Positions 1-10,663 of a stretch of 64,000 nucleotides of DNA are shown here, piece after piece. This DNA is from Serilophus lunatus (Eukaryota > Chordata > Aves > Passeriformes > Eurylaimidae), in NCBI GenBank assembly GCA_013399895.1, contig VXBA01005457.1:352595-416594 (forward strand), given 5' to 3'. The translations under genes and the position numbers were made by a program. Under the pieces are notes generated by a model. It was not told the DNA's origin. It did no database searches and saw only the letters and a list, made by a program, of their open reading frames with translations. Every line of letters starts with the position of its first letter. Position 1 is the first letter of the stretch.

Positions 1-3000
1 TCACTCCCTGGGGTACAGTCAGAGCAGCATAGCACAGATTTCAAAGACAGCAAAATGCCCAAACATTTTGAAGCCTATCCTGAATTCCATGTTACCACAC
101 GGAGTTGATGATCCCCAGTTGCTTAAATATAGGTGAGATACATCTCAATCAATAGCAATTAGACATTGTCTCTGGAGAGGGATGCCTGTGGAGAGGGATG
201 CCTTTTGTCCAGAACTGGTGGAAATGATGGGAAGCATGCATGCACCTAGTAAAATATTTCAAAGGAGAAAGCACATCACATCTGAGTAATGACCAACTCA
301 ATGCAAGGTTTACAATAGTATTAAACATTGTTTTATTATGTACTCTGCCAAAATCTATGTTAAATCTTTGGGTGCAACATTAAGTTTTTGTCTTGGACAG
401 TCACTTTTAGGCTGTAAGTGTGCATTAAATCCTTGCTGGAAGACAAAAAAATAATCTGAGCCTCAGCATGATCTCTTCCAGCTTAGCTCTCTCTCTTATT
501 ACAGTTTTCACCCAGACTATTGCTTTGAATGTAGATGAACTTGGAAAAAGTGATGAAGGCAGCAGAAAGAGGGAGAGGTGTCAAACATCACAACGAATCT
601 CTGAGCAGGGAACACCTTCTCTTCCCATTCCTTCAAGGTCTCCTCACATTCCAGCCTTTCTTCAAGTAAATTACTGAAGAAAAGACTTTCAGTTTTCTTT
701 TATATTAATTTACATCCCTTTCACTTAATAAGTAATAATTGCTCCTGACTCTCACTATGTGAAAATCAGTGAGCCAAATCTACTGCTGGCATATAGAACA
801 GGATCATCCCTGGGATTCAAGGGATGATATGTCAGGTACACTTGCTGGGGCTGGAAGGTCCTTTGCATGGCTTTCCTCTTGTGCTCAACACCTCCACCGC
901 ATGAAACAGGGCTACTGGGACACAATTACTTTCTGCTTTAAGTGGAAAGGCTGAGACACAGTGTTTTCTTGTCATTTTTATTAATTATGATTTATACTTA
1001 CAAGGACTGACTCAAGCGAGCTGTCAGTGCAGGAACAGCAGTGGCAGAGCTCTTCAGTACTTTCTCCAGGGATATGATGGTATTAATAATATCATCATTT
1101 TCTTTTTATTTTTTTTTTTATCTATTATAAAATCCATGAAGCATAAGAATAAGCCTTTGAAACAGCTTCTCCTCTCCCCTATCTCTGACAGTAGCAGGTA
1201 GCAGTCGCTGAGGGAAGGGACTAATTACGCTGGAATTTTTTTGTATTTAAAAATAAGGGATTTAAATAGTAAATGCAACACATCTTTACTGAGGTGAATT
1301 CTGAAATGCTCAGGCAAAATGACACATGGCATCTCAGTATGATAAATCTATAAAATGTTATGCTGCTATTCCCTTCCTCATCCCTCCTTTTTTCTTTCCT
1401 GATGCTTTTCAATGTTTGGAGTTTTTTAAATCGTGGCATATTAAATCTATAAAAAGATGTATTTTTTATATATATTCTGCCAAGATGAAAAAACCCAGAG
1501 TGTTTTGAAGAAAATACATTATCAAACTTCAGCCTAGTTTTGCTGGGCTTCTTCTGAATTTATGGATCCTCAGCTATGATGAATTAAAACTCTGCAGCTA
1601 AGACAATTAATATAAAGTGAAAATATGCTCTCCATAAACTAGAAGGTTATTTCAATATCACTATTGTTTGTTCTTCAAAGGATGTATATCAAAATAATCA
1701 CCCAAATTATCAATAAAGAAAAATCCTGCTATATTCCAAACAAAAGCTGATTCATCTTCAGTTCTGCTGCTTTCACAAATGAGAATGGCAATTAACCTCC
1801 AGACAAACAACTCTTCCTAAACTGTACATCTCCTTTTCATAAATAAGGAGAGTTACTAAGTATTTCTTACATTTTATGCCAGTTTAGAGTTACATTACTG
1901 AAAGAATTGATTAATAGGGCATCACAAAAGTAGAACTGCATTATATTAACATTGTAATACTGTATTACTGCTTATATCCTGAAATACCACAAATTTTCAA
2001 AGTAGATAGTGCACTAGAACCACTAATCTTCCTGCAGAGTCCATGACTGAATAAATGTGTTCCAGTCCAACGTACAGTCCTCATAAATCAGCTCATTATC
2101 TCTTAGGCATCAGTATATAGGTAATTGAAATTTGTGTCATGTTTATAACCCCTGCTCACAGAGCAAGTGTGTGGAAATGGGCTAAAAAACTGCTGAACAG
2201 ATATTTTGACCTTAGGTGACCTTTATTTAATCATCTTTCATACAACACAGAGGAAAATAACAGTGTTAAAGAAAAAAATTAATATAACTTATCTTCAGTA
2301 GTCTCATAAGGTCATTCAGGAATTTCAGTAATCATGGTGGATGCCCTTCTTGTGTGTGCTGATTGAGAGGTCAATACTGGGATTTTTTAACTTGTTCTTA
2401 TAGCATCACAGTGATTTGCTGAGTGATATCTTTTCTTTTTTTAGAAATACTTCACTAGAGTGTAGCTTAATAGAATATGAGGAATGGAAATTTATGTCAG
2501 GAACGTAGGAAAGGACTGAGCATCCCTATTATACAGCCTAGGCAATTATGCATGCAGAACCACATCACAGAATGTGTGGAGAGAATAGAAATGCAGCGGC
2601 TTGGCTTTGTTGCCCCTACGGGAAACTCTCCTGTTGTCTCAGGTTAGCTCCCAATTCATCCAGGAGACAAAGAAAGGCCCTGAGATGAAAGTCCAAACCC
2701 ACTATCACCCCTTACCCTGCATCACAGCAGGAGGAAGTTGCCAGACAACACCTAAGTGTTGTATAGCTCTGTATTGACCCCAAAGTCTTTTGAAATTAGC
2801 AAACAGACTTTGATGTGGGAGTGCAAGAGCTGCTCTTCACCACCGCAGGGAAGCAGAGGGGGATCCCCCAGGAGCAGGTGATCCCTTGGCAGCTCCATCG
2901 AGTGGCACAGGGCAGGTTGGAGGTCGGATGGGTGCCCAGCATGGTGGATAGACCAGCTCCTACCATGACCTCGCACTCGCAGCCCCGATATTTATGCCTC

Positions 3001-4953
3001 CGTCGCCTCTGGCAAAGGGACTGCCAGGCCAGCCATCAACCTGCACCTGGTGGGGAGGGAGGAACTGCATCAGTCTCATGAGAGGGCAGAGCCAAATTCT
3101 AACTGAGCCACTCCTGCTGCCTCCCAAGGAGTGCATGTGTTGTACACAGTTCTGTATTAACACTCATGGTGTTTAATTTTCTCAGTAGGGAAATAATGTG
3201 AGCCATTCCAAGGTAAATAAACTACTGCTACTTTTGCAATGTGGTCGCATGTCTTGCCCAAAGTCTGGGGCTTCATCCCTCACAGCTTTTTCTGATACCT
3301 GGCCTTTTCCTCCTGTTCAGACAACAAAAATCCCCTGCAACCCTCTCCTCTCCCATCTCAGTTGCTGTAACTTAGCTTTGCAAAGGTGCCCACTTCCCAC
3401 TGAGGTCTCTCACCAACACCAACAGAGCTTGCTCCTTCCCAGGGTCTCAGGTAACACTGTTATCCACTTTGGAGGTTTTCATTCTTGTCACACTTGGACT
3501 CAAGGGAGACCCCCACGTCCCCTGCCTGTGAGCAGATGTGGTCACTTCACCCTCACCAGCCGGTGTCTCCTCCAATCCATCAGCCAAAGGACTCCCCACA
3601 TTTCCCACCAGCTTCATTTCTGCTATCCTCTTTTACAGTCACTTCACGTTTCCAGAAGCATACAGTCTCCCTAATAATTTTCAGTTCTGAGATGAGTTTT
3701 TTTAAAAAAAATCCTTTATATTCAGAAAAATAATTACATTTTGGATTTTTTAAGCAAAAGCTATGTCTTTTCTGTGGAGTGGCCAGCCCTTGTCCCTGCC
3801 TACTCCAGCCTCAATACTGTTGGGAAAGAGTGAGACAGAAAAGGAACAACACAACAGAAACCGTGTCTCACTGCAAAAAAAAATAGTCTTTATATCCTGG
3901 GGTACAGGTAATGATGACAAACAAACACCTTGAGTTCTTCCCAGGCTTGGACATGTTAAGACAAATCAATTCCTTATAAACCAGGCTACCTTTCTAAAAT
4001 GAGAGAAGCTGTTGAGTGTCTCTGCCATGATTGTCACTTAAAAGTAGGAGAGACAGAAAATTTCTAATATTCTCTTTAGGCAATTTGTTTAACAAATATT
4101 TTGCTTTTGGAATCATATAATGATTCCTATGCCAAGGCTGCTGTAGATTTTAATTTTGAATTTCAGTTTGAGAGGAAGAAAATTGTTGGCTCATTTGGCA
4201 AGACTTCTTCAGCGCCTCTGGTTAACTACAAGCTATAATTGTGAGTTATACTGTAGCTGCAACCACTTCTGCTGAGTATGGAACACAGGCCACTGGCCAA
4301 TATTAGGTACATATCTGCAATTTTTTGTCTCCAGTGAAAAAGCCGAGGAAAAAATTCAGATCAACTGAAACCCATAGCTAAAATTCCAGTTACTGCAGGT
4401 AGAGCTAAAAATGTCCTCCCAGATTTCCACAAGCCACATTTATAAAAAGGTATTTTCCATGTTGGCAAATATATGATTTTTCACATCTTGTATTTAAACC
4501 CTTAAATAAGGGCCTGTATTCATACAACCATATACATTAATCTCTAGCTATCTTATTTTATGTGAATTGCTACTCAGATATTTTACGTCAATCTTCATTG
4601 CAGTTGCCAAACCCCTTGTGGTTCATAATATTTTACCTCTGTCAAACAACAGAGGGAACCTGTAAGTAATTAAGCCCAGATTAGATGCAGCTTTGTAGAA
4701 ACTGATCAATGAACTTGGCCAGGACAGCTGTGAGCCATGGAAAGATGAGTGCCTGGTCCAGCAATGAGCACATGCAGAGAGAACGTGGAGCAGAGCTGGA
4801 AATAGGATCCAGATCCATTTCACCTCTTTTCTGCCTACTTGAGATGGCCTTGGCTGTCCACTGCTTTGGAAATGTGCACATATGAGTATGAATTTCCTGG
4901 ATCTAAGGCAGTGGCCCGTTCCCTCTGTGCGTCACAACCATCTCGCAGATTCC
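1..4953. other. AT-rich intergenic DNA, no gene recognised
   Basis: No exon, RNA gene or clear mobile element could be recognised. The stretch is mostly AT-rich. It holds a 16-bp-period duplication at 173-203 (tggagagggatgcct twice), a T-rich tract near 1099-1122 and a GC-richer patch at about 2580-3620 listed separately. The open frames are short, lack recognisable motifs and fit chance. Confidence 0.6.
2580..3620. other. GC-richer patch of unknown origin
   Basis: This roughly 1-kb patch is visibly richer in G and C than its flanks. It holds the longest open frame of the first 8 kb (3198-3674, plus, 158 codons), whose translation is rich in Ser, His, Leu and Pro and shows no domain. It has no clear LTR ends, poly-A tail or CR1 tail. 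A loosely repeated string occurs at 2757-2780 and 3138-3163 (tgttgta followed by tctgtatt), too short and diverged to define a terminal repeat. It could be an old decayed mobile element, an unrecognised lncRNA exon, or simply GC-rich unique DNA. Confidence 0.3.
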
Positions 4954-5094
4954 CTGGAAGTGTTCAAGGCCAGGTTTGATGAGGCTTTGAGCAACTTGGT
5001 TTAGTGGAAGGTGTCCCTGCCCAGGGCAGACGGGTTGGAACTGGGGGATCTGTAAGGTCCCTTGCAACGCAAACCATTCCATGGTTCTATGATC
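4954..5094 (+). mobile_element. CR1: CR1 LINE fragment (3' end)
   Basis: The 3' terminal part of a chicken repeat 1 (CR1) non-LTR retrotransposon. It opens with a string like ctggaagtgttcaaggccag, continues with the CR1 hallmarks gagcaacttggtttagtgga and gtgtccctgccca, and ends in aaccattccatggttctatg. CR1 copies are usually 5'-truncated and carry no target duplication, as here. The left edge is approximate. Several substitutions from the usual avian CR1 tail suggest an old insertion. Confidence 0.85.
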
Positions 5095-8000
5095 CAAACC
5101 TTTCTTTCTGCTAGGGTTTTACTTGTACCTGCCATAACCATGGCTGAGGGAATGTCAGTCACTGCTTCAGCTTCTTGGAAAAAGCAACACTGAAATCCCA
5201 ATTAGCATAGAAATTTAAAAGAACATTATGTGCCATTCTGATCTCCTTCCTCTCAGTCTCAAGCCAAGCAGGACATAAAAATATGACAGTGTCACTCTCA
5301 TCAGGAAAAATCATCCTAAAAATTCAGGATTCCATGAATTGTATAATGACAGTGCAGGAAAACACAAGGACCCCTGAGAACTCTTCTCTTTTTTAACCTT
5401 TGTCCCAAGGAATTTGAGGGGGGAGGTGTTAAAGATTCTCTATAAAGAGACAGCAAAGGAGAGAACATGACAACCTTGGTGAAACAGCAAATTACACCAC
5501 AAACCTCAGGAAGATAATGTCTGTGGTTCTTCTGAAAGAAGTTTTACTGTAAGAGCATTCAGTGAGGGAATCTGAGGTTAGTCGTCAGAGTTGAGTTTTC
5601 CAGCACCAGCCTGAGAGGTGAGGCAGGTGAACACTTTATAGAGGGCAACCAGCTCTAATAAGCGACTGCGCTAATAAGGAGAAAGATCATTTCATCCACC
5701 ATTAAATATCCATTAAGGACTTCTTGCCAGCTAACTTGCACGAGGCAGAGACAGTGGAGAGCTGTGTTTATTAAGTTTCACTATTCATTTTGCCCAAAAT
5801 GGTTTCACACCTTAAAAGGGTAGAGAAAAGCCAGTAATTCAATAGATGAATACTGTGAAAAGTGTTCCAAGCTGTTTCCCTACTAATAATATAAATGTTA
5901 ATGGAAACAGGCTCCCACTTAGGTTCCTTGATCACCTTAAGAATCAAAATACTTTTCCAGCTTGACTTAAAAAGCATGAATGAATGACTTTTCAATGTTC
6001 CCCATGAAACAGCCTCCACTGATTTCCTGAAGTTGTGGTGCTCCTAAGCAGAGCTAGTGGTAAAAAATAAAACCTGAAGACTGACAGTTCTAAGCCCCCA
6101 GAAAGACATTAAATAATTAACAATAGTCCAAATAATTCTTTCACCACAATCTGTAGGTGCAGCTTTCATGTTAGAGGTCATCTCCATGGTGTTGTAACAT
6201 GGGAATTCCATCAGCATGAAGGAGCACCTGAAGCAACATGACAGCCTTGTGGCCTGGATCTCTGTGCCTGCTGCTGGGAACAGGGGAACTTGTGCAGACC
6301 AGGGTTCCTTATTCAGATCTGTTTGGTTTTTTTTTTCATTATGCATGTTTTTTTTCATGAGGAAAAATAGGAAGAAGACAAGATGAAATTACAAAAGACA
6401 ACCAGAAGGGTGTAAATATATGCCAGCTTCCTTTCCTTATTTCTTAAAGATAGAAAAAAAGATTATACCTTTAGTATTGCCTAAAAAAATAAAAAACAAA
6501 ACAGTAAAGAAACCCCAACAAAAACAACAACAACAAAGCACAAAATATTTTCTCCTTTAAAATAGAAATGGGAACTAAAAATTCCCACACCTCATGAATT
6601 TTTAAAAGCCCCTTTACCTGCAATTTAAAAGATCTCTGTCAAATGTAGATTGACGCTGTGCCAGGGGAAGCCTCTGTGCTTGTTCTGCTAAAGGCTAAGT
6701 ACAGTCTTTTACAATATTGGCACCCCCTCACAGTTGTGCAGAGCCACCCAGGCCAGCCAGATGAAAGCTCACTTGGCTTCTTGGAGCAGGAAATTTGCCC
6801 CAGACAAGATGTCCTTGGCTTTTTGTTACACCATAAGTGCATGCTGAGTGTTGAGCTCAATGACAGCATCAGAAAGAGACTGATGCTGATTTTCCTTGGC
6901 AGAAAACCTATTGGAGACCAGTAAGAGAGGAATGACTGGTCCCTATTGGGGTGCAGGGAAGGAAGGCGAGGGAAACTGTACCCAAAAATGCTGTACAGAT
7001 TGTATGAATGTGTGCAGGGTGGCACAGAGGGCTGAGAGGCACCACTACAAAACATGCAATGAGTTGTTTGAGTGTCACAGCTTCTAAGGGCTGTAAAGTA
7101 AATTAGATTGCACTAGTTTGAGAGTCTGGGAATAACCCCTCTCCTTGGCTGAGTCCTCCTCCAGCCTGGTGTTGTACAAACTCAGAGCAGCAGTGCACCA
7201 GTATTTTATCCCCAAATCCTGTTTTCCAGAGGTCAAAAAACAGTGAGTTCATGTCTGCAATCTGGATAGTTGGGGACTGGGGACACAGAGAGGAGGTATC
7301 CAACTTCCGGTCAAGAAGCAGCCCAAGATGTTTTTTCCATGTTGTTACACAGTTCTGTGACTCCTTCCTTATTTTTTAGAGAAAAAAAACACCTTCGAAT
7401 ATTTCTGTATGATCTGTCCTTGGGGTGTTTATTTCTGCTCAGAATCAGGAGGAAGAAAGATTATCTGGAACATGTAGTTCTATTCCTGAGTAGATGGGTT
7501 TAAGGGAGCCATGACTAACATCAGAAAATTCTGGTAGCTTATAGAAAATGAAACCTCTCAGACATGTCATATTTGTCTCCTTCTGATTTTGGAAAACATC
7601 CCTTACACAAACTTAGATCCTGTATCTTTAATTCATATTTTCTGTCTTTACATCAAAACCAACTAATAAGTTTTCTAAAAATGTTTGAAAATATTAGTTC
7701 TGCTACATTCTCTTCTTCTGATCAAAAACCAAACAAATAATCTACAATAGCTTTCATTTAACTACTGGCACTACATATCATACTATTTCACTGATTCAGG
7801 AAGCTACCAGTTTAACCAACTCTTTTTTCCCCTGTGAGAGAAAGTCTCACTAAACTCAACTAAATATTTGGACTTACAGGTTGTTAAGAGTGCTGTATCA
7901 GATTTATTTTTATAGCTCTAGCAGTGATCATGATTACTTCTCCATACAAACTTAGCATTAGAGCCCCAACTTGGGAGAGCCTGGAATGTAAACCATGGAA

Positions 8001-8963
8001 GTTGGAAAGAAAACAGATTACCATGGTGGATGAGACATCCTACAGACCAGAACACGACTCCTCAAGATATGGTAAGGATATTTGCCACATGAAGAATTTC
8101 TTTTGTGACAAAGCTCATCAAATTTTTTTTTAACTTCACTTTCTTAAACAGAATATATTTAATAACAAGAACAACACCAAGACAAACAACTAAAAATATT
8201 CTGAATAATGACAAAAAACAATCCAGAAACATAGAATCTTCTACAGTATCAATATTGTGGTCCCTATGGACATCCAGTGTTTTCTTTATAGTGCAACGAC
8301 TTTTGTTTCAAAATATAGACATTGAAATCAAAATGTCACTTAGGTTTTCACGTAAGGACAAATTTTTGAGAAAAATCTGCCTTTTCAAAAGATTTCAAAA
8401 AGAGACAGAAAGATAAGTGAGAGGAGTTATTTTTCCTGTTCTCAGAAACACAACACAGGGACCTAAACCGATTTGAGAATTAAAAAAAAAAAAAAAAAAT
8501 CAAAAAACCAACCCCTCAACATTCTTTTTAAATTGTCTTTGCTTCAGAGGGAGAGACTGTGTTCATGAAGCTGCACTCCAGCTCTAGCAAATGTGTGTAC
8601 ATGGAAACAGAAGAAAACAAGAGACCCTATATAAAATAATGGATGTATTTTGTCTGTTTGCTTGCTTTTCATTCTTTTAAACCTCCTGATGGAAGATGTC
8701 AAATGCTTTTGACTTCTGCTCATTCCATGGAAGTGGAGGATCCTTAGATCCCAGAAGACAGGCTCTGTAATTACCATCACTGCTGTGATCATTATATTGA
8801 TCTGCAGTGAAACAGCACAACATCAGCATATGTGTGTGTTTCTTTTATCATTGTGGTAAAGGCTTGGAGAGTATATCTTCCTTTGAGAATAGCTCCTTTA
8901 CTTTTTCATTCAAACCATAAAGAATATTGTCAAATGAATGAGATTTTATTAGAATATTTTTAA
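5095..8963. other. AT-rich intergenic DNA with A- and T-rich tracts
   Basis: No gene or mobile element was recognised. T-runs lie at 6326-6336 and 6348-6355. An A-rich tract with CAA units lies at 6481-6540, and an 18-base A-run at 8482-8499. The open frames (for example 6639-7055, minus, 138 codons) have no recognisable motifs. Confidence 0.6.
8482..8499 (+). repeat. Poly-A tract (18 A)
   Basis: An uninterrupted run of 18 adenines followed by tcaaaaaaccaacccc. It could be the tail of an old retroposed sequence, but no retrogene or SINE body is recognisable upstream and no flanking duplication was seen, so it is called only a simple repeat. Confidence 0.7.
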
Positions 8964-8968
8964 AGAGT
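8964..8968 (+). repeat. Target-site duplication, left copy (agagt)
   Basis: The five bases just before the TG that opens LTR A. The same five bases follow the terminal CA at 10659-10663. A perfect 5-bp duplication marks an integrase-mediated insertion and fixes the LTR ends. Confidence 0.8.
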
Positions 8969-8973
8969 TGTTA

Positions 8974-9039
8974 GGGTTTGGGTTTTGGGAGTGTCGGGTT
9001 TTGGAGGGGAGGGGGTGGTCCTGGGTGTTTTTTGGGGGG
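8974..9039 (+). other. G-run cluster with G-quadruplex potential
   Basis: Four GGG runs at 8974-8976, 8980-8982, 8987-8989 and 8996-8998 are separated by loops of 3, 4 and 6 bases, which fits the usual G3+N1-7 quadruplex pattern. Further runs of 4 to 7 G follow up to 9039. It sits at the extreme 5' end of LTR A, in what would be U3. Folding is inferred from the pattern only. Confidence 0.6.
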
Positions 9040-9877
9040 GTTATAGGAGGAGGATATTTTGGGATGGTCCACTTGTTTGCCCTGTTTAAAACCGTGGTTT
9101 TTTAGAAGGAAGGACGAGGATTCCTGTGTCCACAGAGTGGTGCGGCTCTCTCCCCATTCCCCCACCGCCCGGTTTCGCGCGGGTGGAGGGGGGAGCTGCT
9201 GCTTCTGCCCGCTCTCTCCCTGGACCAGGGGAGTGTGGGGGCTGCTCCCAGCCATCCTCCTTCTGGTTCCCCCGGGCTGGGCTGAGACCGGGGTAGCCCT
9301 AGCCCGGCGTGGCAGGGCTTTGTCAGGCTCCCACCACCCCCTCCCGGCCCCGTGCGGGCAGAGAGCGCTGCTCGGTCCCAGCTGACATTGTGCAAAGCAC
9401 GCAGAGCCACTCAAGACGTTTCTCTGTTTTTTGTTTGGCAGGCAACCCTGGACCCTGTTGCCTGCGGTGGGCTCTGGCAGTGGCAGGGGCGGCTGGCGGG
9501 GGTTGCACGCCATGGCACATGGCCTGCTGGTCGTTCCTTGCCAGCGGTGCCCTGGCCGGGATCCGTGTGGGTCCTGGCTGTGGTGGGCACCCCCGTGGGC
9601 AGCTCCGCTGCCCGCAGCAGGTCCCTGCAAGCAGCAAATGCCCATGGAACGGGCCGGTGGCCTCGGGAGTGGCCCAGCAGCTGCAGTAGGTGGTGTGGGC
9701 ACGGTGGCTGCTCATAGATGGCCCCGCTGTCCTGGGGTTGTCCCCCGTCAGGTCCTTGGGACAGTGGTGAGGCCCCGCGCTGGCACTGTGCTGGCAGTGG
9801 CTGCACAGAGGGGCAGTAGCCACTCCAAGAGAGCCATGGGGTGGCCTGTGGCCAGTCACGATGGTGCGTCCAAGCCG

Positions 9878-10163
9878 NNNNNNNNNNNNNNNNNNNNNNN
9901 NNNNNNNNNNNNNNNNNNNNNNNNNNNNNNNNNNNNNNNNNNNNNNNNNNNNNNNNNNNNNNNNNNNNNNNNNNNNNNNNNNNNNNNNNNNNNNNNNNNN
10001 NNNNNNNNNNNNNNNNNNNNNNNNNNNNNNNNNNNNNNNNNNNNNNNNNNNNNNNNNNNNNNNNNNNNNNNNNNNNNNNNNNNNNNNNNNNNNNNNNNNN
10101 NNNNNNNNNNNNNNNNNNNNNNNNNNNNNNNNNNNNNNNNNNNNNNNNNNNNNNNNNNNNNNN
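9878..10163. other. Assembly gap (286 N)
   Basis: A run of 286 unknown bases inside the GC-rich core of LTR A. Both long gaps in this window fall in GC-rich LTR cores, as expected from poor short-read coverage or repeat collapse. Reading frames drawn through the gap are meaningless. Confidence 0.99.
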
Positions 10164-10312
10164 GCTTCCAGACCCCGCGGCTTGACTCCACCCACCTTCA
10201 TCGACACCAGAGACAAGCCAGCATAGTCACAAGTGAAAGCTTCCCCAAGGATCTCTCTGGGGTGGGGGGTGCTTTTCACTTCTTTTGTATTTTGCAGAGA
10301 GTTTGAGGGCCA

Positions 10313-10379
10313 GGAGAGAGACAGAGAGAGAGAGAGAGAGACAAAGAGACAGAGAGATAGAGAGACAGAGAGACAGAGG
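10313..10379 (+). repeat. (GA)n / GAGACA microsatellite inside LTR A
   Basis: A purine tract of GA dinucleotides merging into agagaca units. At the equivalent place LTR B has only a short purine stretch (gagagggagggatagagacag, near 22287-22307), so the array seems to have expanded within this LTR copy. A pyrimidine tract of ttcc units follows at 10384-10412. Confidence 0.85.
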
Positions 10380-10566
10380 CAGCTTCCTTTCCTTCTTCCT
10401 TTCCTTCTGCTTCTTGGCCAGCCCCCCCTGGCCTTGAGAAGCAGCCTAGGTTTTTTTTGTTTGTTTTTTTTTTTTTTCCTGCGTGACTCTGTCAGGTTTT
10501 CATATTTGTGTATTTTTTTTTAAGTCTGGGGTTCCCATAAAGGTTCTTCTGGTAGAGCCCTAGACG

Positions 10567-10572
10567 AATAAA
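10567..10572 (+). promoter_or_regulatory. LTR A polyadenylation signal AATAAA
   Basis: Canonical AATAAA in the 3' part of LTR A, followed by ctgtt as in LTR B (22484-22489). It marks the R region and sets the element's orientation. Confidence 0.7.
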
Positions 10573-10658
10573 CTGTTACCTGCTGTTAAAATTCTGTTTA
10601 GTCTTTTCGTCATCGTTGTGCACGCCCCTAGTGAAAAATAGTGGTTCAAACTGCCACA

Positions 10659-10663
10659 AGAGT
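10659..10663 (+). repeat. Target-site duplication, right copy (agagt)
   Basis: Perfect match to 8964-8968, directly after the terminal CA of LTR A. Confidence 0.8.

Larger units (their letters stand above)
8969..10658 (+). mobile_element. Solo LTR A of an avian endogenous retrovirus
   Basis: A complete solo long terminal repeat. It begins TGTTAGGG, ends CTGCCACA, and is flanked by a perfect 5-bp duplication. It is sharply more GC-rich than its surroundings. A polyadenylation signal AATAAA at 10567-10572 lies about 90 bases from the 3' end, which fixes the plus orientation and places R/U5 at the right. No gag, pol or env adjoins it, so it is most simply the product of LTR-LTR recombination that removed the internal region. 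The 3' part (about 10250-10658) aligns by eye with LTR B (20900-22597): both have a cttttcacttctt-like string, an aataaactgtt stretch, a cgtca stretch and a final cccctag...agtgg...ccaca. Five-bp duplications are typical of ERVL-like and some ERV1-like elements; the class cannot be settled without the internal region. 286 bases are unknown (9878-10163). Open frames across it, up to 243 codons (8971-9702, minus), are by-products of high GC. Confidence 0.85.

Noticed and set aside
3198..3674. 158-codon plus-strand frame as a gene
   Set aside because: Biased Ser/His/Leu/Pro composition without a domain; it sits in a GC-richer patch where long frames are more likely.
3137..7360. Shared string tacacagttctgt near 3144 and 7346 as a dispersed repeat
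   Set aside because: A 13-base match is expected by chance many times in 64 kb and the flanks do not align.
8971..8998. Telomere-like ttagggtttgggttttggg
   Set aside because: Only one true TTAGGG unit is present and the rest are irregular G-runs. It is the 5' end of LTR A, not an interstitial telomere.
8971..10306. Several long open frames on both strands (up to 318 codons) near 9-10 kb
   Set aside because: They lie in the GC-rich LTR A core and partly run through a block of N, overlap one another on both strands, and show no domain. High GC alone makes stops rare.
10313..10379. Regularly repeated GAGACA units considered as a CRISPR-like array
   Set aside because: There are no unique spacers, the units are 6-8 bases, and the context is a vertebrate LTR. 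It is a microsatellite.
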